Positions 28,221-35,795 of a stretch of 51,384 nt of DNA are shown here, piece after piece. The notes below the pieces were generated by a model. It saw only the letters and a list, made by a program, of their open reading frames with translations. It was not told the DNA's origin and made no database searches. Origin of the DNA: Planctomycetota bacterium (GTDB taxonomy: Bacteria > Planctomycetota > UBA1135 > GCA-002686595); assembly GCA_016779225.1 (NCBI GenBank), contig JADHNZ010000020.1, forward strand, positions 1 to 51,384, written 5' to 3'. The first letter of the stretch is position 1. Each line of letters opens with the position of its first letter. A program made the translations under genes and the position numbers.

Positions 28221-29159
28221 TCAGCTGAACCGGCGTGTTGCCGCGCTGCCCATCGGCAGGTTCCAGCCCAGGGACCCGATCAGCTGGCCCGTGACCTGGG
28301 CCCCGCGCAGCAGGGGAGCCCGGAGCAGCAGCGGTGCGAGCGAGGTCCCGTGGCGCGCCCGGAAGCGCAGGTCCTCGCGCAGCTCGTGGAGCAGCCCCTT
28401 GAGGACCTCGAAGGGACCGGAGCGCACCCGGATCCCGAACTCCAGCCGCAGGAACGCCGCGTCGAGCCGGTAGCGCTCCAGGGCGCCGAGGAGGGAGTAG
28501 ACATGCGCATGCCGGACCTTCGCATCGTGAGCGTGCGCGAGCGCCCAGCCCGCCTCCAGGGCGCGAGCCGCCCAGGCCACATCCTCGCCGAACACCCGCT
28601 CCGGGAAGGGCAGCTCCAGCAGCGTGGAGCGGCGATAGGCCGAGGCCACATTGTGGAAGCGCGCCAGGGTGATCGCCTCCCGAGCAGGCAGACCGCTGAG
28701 CCGCTGGCCCGTATCCAAGCGGCGCTTCTCGGGGAGGCCCGAGGCCTCGGGCGAGGCCAGGACCGTGCGCGCGCTCAGCGGGTCCGTGTCGGGATGTGGG
28801 ACCAGCCGCGCCGAGACCCCCGCCACCTCGGGATCGTCGAGGTGGGCGACGAGCCGCGGCAGGGCGTCCGGGCCGGAGGGCACCGCGTCCTGAGTCAGCA
28901 GCACGACCCGCGAGGCCTGGGAGAGCGCGACGAGCGCATTGCGAGTCGCGCCGTGACGGAACTGGGACCGCGGGATGCGCTCCACGCGGAACCCCGCGGC
29001 CTCCAGGCGACTCACCGTGTCGTCGTCCGAGCTGCTGTCGATCGCCAGCAGCTCCACCTCACCGGGCCAGGCCTGCGCGGCCAGCGCAGGCAGCAGCCGA
29101 TCCAGGTCCCGGCTCGCGTTGAGCGTCGGGAGCAGGAGGGAGGCGTAGGGCGTGGACAT
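28221..29159 (-). CDS. Family 2 glycosyltransferase, paralogous to the GT2 half of the fusion
   Basis: A 312-residue GT2 enzyme: LLLPTLNASRDLDRLLPALA, AIDSSSDDDTVSRLEAAG, FRHGATRNALVALSQASRVV, and TQDAVPSG as the DxD-equivalent. The same HG-TRN and TQDA-P signatures, plus a GEDV/FGEDVAWAARALE helix, occur in the N-terminal domain of the neighbouring 906-residue protein, so the two arose by duplication. It starts 8 bases after the nuclease gene and is followed after 63 bases by the fusion gene. It is likely to add a deoxyhexose such as rhamnose to a surface glycan (inference). Confidence 0.88.
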   Translation of the reverse strand: MSTPYASLLLPTLNASRDLDRLLPALAAQAWPGEVELLAIDSSSDDDTVSRLEAAGFRVERIPRSQFRHGATRNALVALSQASRVVLLTQDAVPSGPDALPRLVAHLDDPEVAGVSARLVPHPDTDPLSARTVLASPEASGLPEKRRLDTGQRLSGLPAREAITLARFHNVASAYRRSTLLELPFPERVFGEDVAWAARALEAGWALAHAHDAKVRHAHVYSLLGALERYRLDAAFLRLEFGIRVRSGPFEVLKGLLHELREDLRFRARHGTSLAPLLLRAPLLRGAQVTGQLIGSLGWNLPMGSAATRRFS

Positions 29160-29167
29160 GGGAGGCG

Positions 29168-30103
29168 TCAGCCGCGACCGCAGAGCTCGCGGTAGTTGCA
29201 GGAGGCACAGGGGCGGGCATCCTCGACCCTCGGGAACTGCTCCGGATCCCCGGCGGTCTCACCCGCGTCGAAGTGGCTGGCGCGCATCTCGGCGAGGGAC
29301 TCGAGGATCCGCCGGTACGCCTGCTCCAGCCCGGCGCTGCCCGGACGGACCTCCACGACGCGGCGGTCCCTCAGGTAGGCGTCGTAGCCCACCACCCGCT
29401 CGGGGTCGGCGTCCCAGAAGTCACGGGCGTAGCCCGCGTAGACCTCCAGCTGGAAGCGGTCGGCGTCCCGCGGGCTGCCGGTCTTCCAGTCCCAGATGTG
29501 GACCACTCCCTCGGCATCGCGCCAGGCGAAGTCCGGGACGGCATAGACCTTGACCCCTTCCACATCGAAGGTGGACATGTCCTCACAGGCGAGCCAGCTC
29601 CCGGGGTCCGAGGAGCGCACCTCCTCCAGCTCGGGCATCTCGAGGAACGCCGTGAGGCTCTCGACGATCCGGTCGCGGTAGGTCGCTCCATAGGTCGCGG
29701 CCTCCCCGGTGCCCTCGTCGATGCGGGGCTCGGCGTAGTGGTGCTCCGCCAGGTGGGTGATCTTCGCCGGCCGCTGGCGCCACTTGCCGTCGCGCGAGTC
29801 CTTGTAGTGACGCCGGAGCTCGGCCACGGCGGCTGCGATGAAGGCCTCTCGCTCAGGCGGCTCGCCGCCCGAGCGCCGCAGCTCGAACCAGCGCTGGATC
29901 GCGTCGTGCACGATCTGGCCCGCCAGCATCGGCATGCGCGTCATCTTCTTCAGCAGCCAGGCCTGGCGCCGCTCCGGGTCGCCGCTCGCATCCCACCCCA
30001 GCCAGGAGCCGTAGTAGTCCCAGTAGTACCGCCGAGGGCACGAGGCCAGGGTCGACGCCCGCGAGGCGGACCAAGAGAGTTCGTGCGCGATCCGGAACGC
30101 CAT
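29168..30103 (-). CDS. PD-(D/E)XK nuclease, RecB/Cas4-like with Fe-S cysteines
   Basis: A 311-residue stand-alone nuclease of the RecB/AddB C-terminal/Cas4 type. The N-terminus has WSASRASTLASCPRRYYWDY with Cys22, and the C-terminus has CASCNYRELCG, giving a 1+3 cysteine set that can hold a 4Fe-4S cluster. The catalytic core is VPDFAWRD...IWDWKTGSPRDADRFQLEVY: PD, then D-x-K, then the QLxxY motif. A helicase partner is absent. The gene is first in the run leading into the glycosyltransferases (8-base gap). No CRISPR array or cas gene occurs in the window, so a Cas4 role is not supported; DNA repair is more likely. Confidence 0.86.
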   Translation of the reverse strand: MAFRIAHELSWSASRASTLASCPRRYYWDYYGSWLGWDASGDPERRQAWLLKKMTRMPMLAGQIVHDAIQRWFELRRSGGEPPEREAFIAAAVAELRRHYKDSRDGKWRQRPAKITHLAEHHYAEPRIDEGTGEAATYGATYRDRIVESLTAFLEMPELEEVRSSDPGSWLACEDMSTFDVEGVKVYAVPDFAWRDAEGVVHIWDWKTGSPRDADRFQLEVYAGYARDFWDADPERVVGYDAYLRDRRVVEVRPGSAGLEQAYRRILESLAEMRASHFDAGETAGDPEQFPRVEDARPCASCNYRELCGRG

Positions 30104-30176
30104 GCCTGGATGGTCCTCCTCCGGAGCGACGGGTGCAACCCTCGTCCCGCGGGGGCGCGGGGCGGGGCGCTCTGCC

Positions 30177-31451
30177 TCAGGCCGCGCGGGGTAGGGAGCC
30201 CCCGGGCCGCCCAGGGGAGCCGGCGTGGACCGGCTCCGTGAGGACGGCGCCGCCCCGGGAGGTCAGCCACAGGGCCTCACCGCCCCGGAGCGTCCGAAGG
30301 TGAACCGGAGCGCGCCACAGGCTCTCGAGGGCCGCGAGCACGCTCGCCGCCTCGTCCAGCTGCAAGTCTCGACCGTCGTGCTCGTGGACGAGCACGAGCT
30401 CCTCGCCCCGGACCTCGTGGTGCAGGCGAGGACGGCCGCCGTCCCGCAGGCTGCGCAGCAGGTCGCGCCTCACCCGCCTCCAGGCGCCCCGGACGGGCTC
30501 GTCGCCCGCACGCGCTCGGACGAGCTCGCTCTCCAAGGCGAACTCCTCGTCCAGCAGCTCCTCCACCAGGCTCTCGTCGCGGTGCCACGCGCGCAGCGCG
30601 AGGAGGTCGCGCCCCTGGCCGGCAGCGTGGCGCAGCAGCTCGAGGCCCAGGCGGTAGGGATTGAGCTCTCCGGGAGCGGCGGCGGTCGCGCGCGCATGGG
30701 TGCCGGCGAACTCCGTGGCCTCCACCGAGCGCAGGTGCTCTGCCGGCAGCAGGGTCGAGTGCCAGAGGGAGGCCCAGCCCTCGTTGGTGATCCGCGTCAG
30801 GCGCTGGGGAAGGAGCCCGTAGGCCTCGCTGCGGGCCACGCTCACGAGGTCCCGCTCCCAGCCGGCCAGCCTGTCGTGCGCAGCGAGGGTCCCCAGCAGG
30901 TCGCGCTCACTGCTCCGCGCGCGATAGGCCCCGCGAAGCAGCAGCTCGGGATCGACCAGCTCGGCGAGGGCCTGGAGGAGCTCGAGCCGTCGCTCGACGG
31001 TTGCCGCCCCGTGCTCCTGCACCCAGTCCTCGACCCGACCGGCGTTCCGGGCGAGCTCGCCCAGGAACCCCTGCCCGACCCCGGAGAACCAGCGGCTCGC
31101 TCCGAACAGATCCGCGTGGGCAAGCACATGGGTGAGCACGAGGCGCTGCTCCGGCAGCCGGTTCGCACGATCGAGGGAGGCCACGGTCGGATCCCCGGGG
31201 GTCACGAGCTCGAGCAGGCGGAGGCTCCCCTGCCGCGCTCCCCGCTCGAGGCGGTGGAACTCCATGCCGAAGCGCCAGGCGCGATGGCGGACGGGGTAGC
31301 CGCCGCGCGCCGCGAGCGCGTGCAGGTGCCGCCGCTCGAGGCCCTGGAACCGCACGCGCCCTGGGCGCAGCCCGACCTCGAGGGCGCGCTGCTCCGCGGC
31401 CTCGGCCGAGGCTGCCAGGGCCGGGTGCAGCCCCCGGAGCTCGACCGGCAT
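30177..31451 (-). CDS. SpoVR family protein
   Basis: A 424-residue SpoVR/YcgB family protein of unknown biochemistry, named after a B. subtilis sporulation mutant. Diagnostic blocks are the early Tyr/Phe-rich GGYPVRHRAWRFGMEFHRLE, the LTHVLAHADLF segment (usual family form VxAHVxGHxDFF), TRITNEGWASLWHSTLLP (family NEGWAxxWH), and NPYRLGLELLRHA. It is somewhat shorter than the roughly 470-510 residues usual for the family. It is the third gene of the prkA-yeaH-spoVR run; its ATG overlaps the upstream stop by one base. This is the gene set seen in many bacteria under stress or stationary-phase control. Confidence 0.88.
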   Translation of the reverse strand: MPVELRGLHPALAASAEAAEQRALEVGLRPGRVRFQGLERRHLHALAARGGYPVRHRAWRFGMEFHRLERGARQGSLRLLELVTPGDPTVASLDRANRLPEQRLVLTHVLAHADLFGASRWFSGVGQGFLGELARNAGRVEDWVQEHGAATVERRLELLQALAELVDPELLLRGAYRARSSERDLLGTLAAHDRLAGWERDLVSVARSEAYGLLPQRLTRITNEGWASLWHSTLLPAEHLRSVEATEFAGTHARATAAAPGELNPYRLGLELLRHAAGQGRDLLALRAWHRDESLVEELLDEEFALESELVRARAGDEPVRGAWRRVRRDLLRSLRDGGRPRLHHEVRGEELVLVHEHDGRDLQLDEAASVLAALESLWRAPVHLRTLRGGEALWLTSRGGAVLTEPVHAGSPGRPGGSLPRAA

Positions 31452-32575
31452 CAGCGCCCCCTCCCGAGGAACGCACGCAGGGCCGCGGGCAGATCCTCCG
31501 CGGCGTCAATCCCGGCGACGACGAGCGCCTCGTGACCCGGCAGGGCCGCCTCGAGCTCGTGCCGGAACTGGCCCGACCCGTACTCGCTGCGCACCTGCCC
31601 ATAGGCGAACTGCTGGACTCGCGGCAGGATGCGGTCCTCGAGGAGCTCGATGCAGGAGCGCGTGTCCCGCAGGCTCCAGTTGTCGCCATCCGAGTGGTGG
31701 AACGCGTAGACGCTCCACGGACCGCAGGCAAGGCGCCGATCCAGCTCCTCCGCGAGGAGCCCGTAGGCAGCCGAGATGCGGGTGCCCCCGGCCTCGCGGA
31801 TGCGGAAGAAGGTGTCCTCATCCACCACCCGCGCCGCGGCGTCGTGAACGATGTGGACGACCTCCACGCGGTCGTGCTGGCTCCGCAGCCACAGCTCCGT
31901 CCAGAAGGCCTGCTGCCTCACGAGCTCCTTCTGCTCCCGGCCCATGGAGCCCGAGACATCCATGAGGTGGACCACGAGGGCCCGCGAGCCCGGCGTGCGT
32001 GCCGGGCGTCGCGCGCGGAAGACCTCGTCACCAGGAGCCGACGCTCCGGCCGCGAGCGGAGCCCCGGCGCTGTCTCCGGAGTTCCAGGCCCCCGAGGCCA
32101 CGGCGCGGCGCAGGGCGCGGCGCCCGGTCCTTCCCACATGCAGCAGGGACCGCGGCCCCTTCGCGGCAAAGCTCGTCCAGCGCGGAGCCCGGTCCACGGC
32201 CTGCGGCCTGGGCTCGATCGGAGGCAGCTCGAGGGCCTCCCCCAGCAGGCCCGCCAGCTCACCGCGCTCGAGGTCCAGCTCGTGCGCAGCCGGGAGGCCT
32301 CCCGCCCCGCGCTCGTGCGCTGCGGAGTCGGCCTCCTCCTTGCCCTCTCCCTTCCCCTCGCCCGGGCCGCCGGGGCCGTCGTCGGGATCCGCGAAGCGCA
32401 GCCGGGGGAGGGCCAGCTGCGGGAGCGAGGCCGTCAGGTGTCCCTGAGCGCGGGGGACCAGGCGTCCGGGGTCACGGATGAGGGCCTCGAGGTCCGTCAG
32501 GGCAGCGGCCCGCGCCAAGGCGAGGAAGCGGCGCTCGTCGCGCAGGAGCCCCGCCATTCCGGGCTCGACGCTCAC
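31451..32575 (-). CDS. YeaH/YhbH family protein (DUF444, VWA-like)
   Basis: A 374-residue DUF444 protein with a von Willebrand A-like metal-binding fold. The MIDAS-like site is LVVHLMDVSGSMGREQKELV, followed by VEVVHIVHDAAARVVDEDTF, GGTRISAAYGL and YAFHHSDGDNWS, all typical of YeaH/YhbH. The N-terminal linker is rich in Gly, Glu and Lys. GTG at 32575 overlaps the prkA stop (GTGA) and is chosen for that coupling; ATG at 32557 is the alternative. It is the known partner of the PrkA kinase, probably part of a stress-response signalling module. Confidence 0.9.
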   Translation of the reverse strand: MSVEPGMAGLLRDERRFLALARAAALTDLEALIRDPGRLVPRAQGHLTASLPQLALPRLRFADPDDGPGGPGEGKGEGKEEADSAAHERGAGGLPAAHELDLERGELAGLLGEALELPPIEPRPQAVDRAPRWTSFAAKGPRSLLHVGRTGRRALRRAVASGAWNSGDSAGAPLAAGASAPGDEVFRARRPARTPGSRALVVHLMDVSGSMGREQKELVRQQAFWTELWLRSQHDRVEVVHIVHDAAARVVDEDTFFRIREAGGTRISAAYGLLAEELDRRLACGPWSVYAFHHSDGDNWSLRDTRSCIELLEDRILPRVQQFAYGQVRSEYGSGQFRHELEAALPGHEALVVAGIDAAEDLPAALRAFLGRGR

Positions 32576-34560
32576 GCCGCGCCTCGCCTCTCTGCGGGCT
32601 CCTCGGCCGCCGAGGCCAGGCTGCCCAGGGCCTCGCGCAGCAGCAGCTCGGCCTCCGTGCGCACGCACCCCTCCTGCAGCATCAGCCGCAGGAGCAGCGC
32701 CTCGCACTCCATGACCGCAGCGCTCTCCGCCGGCCCTCCCTCGGCAGCAGCGCCGGAAGCCGTGGCCAGGAGGCCCGACAGGCGGATGAACTGCACGCGC
32801 TCGAGCGCGCCCCAAAGGCGCGCGTCCGCGCGCGGCTGGAACGGGTCCCCGCGCTGCGCGAGGCCCTCCACGTAGCCCACCAGCTGGCGGCGGAACTCGC
32901 GCTGCTCGCGCGGGTCCAGGCCGAGGGCGCCCTCGACCTCCTCCAGCACCTGGGCCTGCTCTCGCGCAGGGGCTGCTCCCCCCGCGGCCTCACGGGCGGC
33001 GCCCAGGTAGGACTCGGCGAGGAGCTGGAGCGACTCGCCGTCTCCAGCGGCTGCACGCTGCACGCGGCGACGCACCTCAGAGAGCCAGTCCTCGCGGACC
33101 GCAGCGAGCGCCTCTCGGCCGCGCGAGCGCAGCGCGTCGTGAGTCACGAGGCTGTTCCCGCGCAGGGCGAGCTCGAGGGCGTCCAGCGCCTCGCGGGCCT
33201 CGACCCGCGGTGACTCGGACGCGAGACAGGTCGCGAGCAGGTCCCCGACGAAGCGCGGCGAGAAGCCCTCGAACCCCTCGCGTCCGTGCGGCTCCCGCGC
33301 CTGCGCGCTCCGCGCGCGCTCCACCCAGGCTCTGGGCTCGGTGGCCTCGTCCCCGCAGGGCTCGAGCCGGGTGAGCACCGCCCACAGAGCCAGCACCCCC
33401 ACGGCCTCGGAGCTCAGGAGGCCGCCGTCCAGGGCCGCGCCGAACCTGCGCGCATGGATGGCCTGCTCCTCCTCCACGCCGAGGGTGTAGGGGACATCGA
33501 TGGTGAGCGTCCGGTCGCGGAAGGCCTCCATGTGCTCGTCGGCCTGCAGGCGCCGGTACTCGGGCTCGTTGGTGTGCCCGAGGATCACCTGGTCGATCGA
33601 CACCTGCTGGAACTTGCGCGGCTTGATCACCTGCTCCTGGGTCGCCCCCAGGAGGTCATAGAGGAAGGCCACCTCGAGCTTGAGGACCTCCACGAACTCG
33701 AGCAGCCCGCGGTTCGCGACGCAGAACTCCCCGTCGAACCGGAAGGCGCGCGGATCGGAGTCGGACCCGACCTCGGCCAGGCGACGCAGGTCCACATCCC
33801 CCGTCAGCTCGGCCGCGTCCTGGCTCTTCTCATCCTTGGGCTGGAAGGTGCCGATCCCCACGCGCCGCGCCTCGCTGAGGACCAGGCGACGCACGCGGAC
33901 ATGAGAGGTGGCCCGCTCCCAGCAGCCGTCGTAGCGCTGCAGCAGCTGATCGAGCACGCTGCGGCTCAGGGGATCCAGCTCGCCGCGGATGCGGAGCGGC
34001 TCGCCGGTGCCGAGGGCCTGAGTGAGGCTCGCCTCGAGCGCCGGGCGCCGCTCGCGCGGAACCAGGAGGAGCGGGTCCTGCCGCAGGGGCGAGGGCAGCA
34101 CCTCGCCGTCGAGCTCCCACTCGAAGGTGTAGAGGGCGCCCTCCTCCCGGAGGCTCCAGTCCTCCAGGCCGCGCTTCAGCAGGCGGACGATCGTGCTCTT
34201 CGCTGAGCCCACCGGCCCGTGCAGGAGCAGCATGCGCCGCTCCGGCCCGAGCTCCAGGGCTCCGGCTCGCAGGGTGCGCACGAGCTGGTCCAGGGGCGCG
34301 GCGAGGCCGTGGATGGCCTCCGCGCCTCCGCCCAGGGGATCGTCGAAGAGGCGCCAGCGCCGCGGCTCGCCGGGACGGCTTGGCGCCACCGAGCCGTGGG
34401 CCGCGACCATGGCGTGAAGACGCTGCCAGGCCCCGCGGGCCGGACGAGGATCCCGCTCAAGCAGCTCCAGATAGTCGCGCAGGCTCCCGCTCCAGGCATG
34501 GACCGCGCCGCTCCGGTGCTCGGGGCGGGCCAGGTCGTAGAGGGACGGAGCGGGATCCAT
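32572..34560 (-). CDS. prkA: PrkA/YeaG family AAA+ serine protein kinase
   Basis: A 662-residue AAA+ ATPase and kinase of the PrkA/YeaG family. Walker A is GPVGSAKST at residues 115-123. Other family landmarks include GALYTFEWELDG, LDPLSRSVLDQLL, RRVGIGTFQPKDEKSQD then AAELTGDVDL, CVANRGLLEFVEVLKLEVAF then LYDLLGATQEQ, and QVILGHTNEPEYRRLQADEH. The C-terminal PrkA domain follows. It heads a three-gene operon with yeaH and spoVR. The family responds to nutrient and nitrogen stress and sporulation signals; the local target is unknown. Confidence 0.95.
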   Translation of the reverse strand: MDPAPSLYDLARPEHRSGAVHAWSGSLRDYLELLERDPRPARGAWQRLHAMVAAHGSVAPSRPGEPRRWRLFDDPLGGGAEAIHGLAAPLDQLVRTLRAGALELGPERRMLLLHGPVGSAKSTIVRLLKRGLEDWSLREEGALYTFEWELDGEVLPSPLRQDPLLLVPRERRPALEASLTQALGTGEPLRIRGELDPLSRSVLDQLLQRYDGCWERATSHVRVRRLVLSEARRVGIGTFQPKDEKSQDAAELTGDVDLRRLAEVGSDSDPRAFRFDGEFCVANRGLLEFVEVLKLEVAFLYDLLGATQEQVIKPRKFQQVSIDQVILGHTNEPEYRRLQADEHMEAFRDRTLTIDVPYTLGVEEEQAIHARRFGAALDGGLLSSEAVGVLALWAVLTRLEPCGDEATEPRAWVERARSAQAREPHGREGFEGFSPRFVGDLLATCLASESPRVEAREALDALELALRGNSLVTHDALRSRGREALAAVREDWLSEVRRRVQRAAAGDGESLQLLAESYLGAAREAAGGAAPAREQAQVLEEVEGALGLDPREQREFRRQLVGYVEGLAQRGDPFQPRADARLWGALERVQFIRLSGLLATASGAAAEGGPAESAAVMECEALLLRLMLQEGCVRTEAELLLREALGSLASAAEEPAERRGAA

Positions 34561-34678
34561 GGCAGGGGGCTAAGCCCGCCTCGCGGGGGCCCTCCGCGGT
34601 ATCGGCCCCCCCCATGCCTCGACCTGAGACGGACCGGTGGAGCCTCGCCCCAGGCGCCTCCAGGGCTACCATGCGCCC

Positions 34679-35695
34679 ATGCGTCCCGCCTGGAGCCTCC
34701 CCCTGGCGCTGGTCCCCCTCCTGGCCGGCTGCGCCCGCGACACGCCCACTCCGAGCCCTGGCCCCGCGGCCGAGTCCGGCGAGCGGGAGCCCGTGCGCGC
34801 CCCCCCGACCAGGGGCGCAGCGATCCCCTTCGACGCCGCGCGCGCCTGGGCGGACCTCGAGCGCACGGTCGCCCTCGGACCGCGCCACCCCGGGAGCCCG
34901 GCCCTCACCGAGCTGCTCGACCTGCTCGAGGCCGAGCTCACGGTGCTCGGGTTCACCACGCGACGCGAGACCTTCGAGGCCGAGGTCCCCATCACGCCGA
35001 GCACGCCCGAGGGTCGCCTGACCTACACCAACCTGATCGCCGACCTCCCCGCGGCAGAGGCCGACGCCCCGATGGTGCTGGTGGGTGGCCACATCGACAC
35101 GAAGTTCCTGGGCGCCGACTTCGTGGGCGCCAACGACGGCGGCTCCTCGACGGCCGTGCTGCTCGAGCTCGGGAGGGGCCTTGCCGCGAGTGGGACTCGC
35201 GAGGCGACCTGGCGCCTGGCCTTCTTCGACGGCGAGGAGGCGGTGCGCAGGGACTGGCTCGGCAACGACAACACCTACGGGTCCCGTCGCCACGCCATCG
35301 AGCTCTGCAAGCGCGGTGAGGACCGCCGCGTCGGCGCGGTGGTGGTGGTCGACATGGTGGCCGACCGTGACCTGACCCTGACCTGGGACGACTACTCCAC
35401 CGCGTGGGTGCGCCAGATCTTCTGGGAGGCCGCGCGGGCCGAGGGGCTCGAGGCCAGCGTTGGACGCCCGTCCCGGGGCACCCTGGTGAAGGACGACCAC
35501 CTACCGTTCCTCGACCTCGACCTGCCGGCCGTGGACCTCATCGATCTGGACTACGGCGGCCCCATGCGCCCGTGGTGGCACACCTCCGCCGACACGCTGG
35601 ACAAGTGCAGCCAGGAGTCGGTGGCGAAGTTCGGCCGCCTGCTCACGCGGGGCCTCGTGGACCTCGAGCTGCGCGTGCTGCAGAACGCGCGCTGA
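34679..35695 (+). CDS. M28-family lipoprotein, glutaminyl-peptide cyclotransferase-like
   Basis: A 338-residue lipoprotein: signal MRPAWSLPLALVPLLAGC with a lipobox at LAGC. The zinc-peptidase fold is seen in VLVGGHIDTKF, GANDGGSSTAVLLELGR, LAFFDGEEAVRRDW followed by YGSRRHA, and the end block LIDLDYGGPMRPWWHTSADT then LDKCS. The FDGEEA-W, YGSR and WHT-DT-DK-S elements fit animal-type glutaminyl cyclases, which cyclise N-terminal Gln to pyroglutamate, better than aminopeptidases. Single-zinc ligands Asp, Glu and His are all present. ATG at 34679 is chosen over 34637 because it begins the signal peptide. Confidence 0.85.
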   Translation: MRPAWSLPLALVPLLAGCARDTPTPSPGPAAESGEREPVRAPPTRGAAIPFDAARAWADLERTVALGPRHPGSPALTELLDLLEAELTVLGFTTRRETFEAEVPITPSTPEGRLTYTNLIADLPAAEADAPMVLVGGHIDTKFLGADFVGANDGGSSTAVLLELGRGLAASGTREATWRLAFFDGEEAVRRDWLGNDNTYGSRRHAIELCKRGEDRRVGAVVVVDMVADRDLTLTWDDYSTAWVRQIFWEAARAEGLEASVGRPSRGTLVKDDHLPFLDLDLPAVDLIDLDYGGPMRPWWHTSADTLDKCSQESVAKFGRLLTRGLVDLELRVLQNAR

Positions 35696-35795
35696 GGTCT
35701 GGGCCCAGAGCGCCGCGCGCTCGCGGATCCTCCAGGCGCCCAGCCTCGAGGTCCCCGCGCGCGCTCCCCGCCCGCTGCGGGCGCCGCCCCCTTCC

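Noticed and set aside
29168..30103. Cas4 of a CRISPR system
   Set aside because: No repeat-spacer array or other cas gene is seen; the cysteine and nuclease motifs are shared with RecB/AddB-type repair nucleases.
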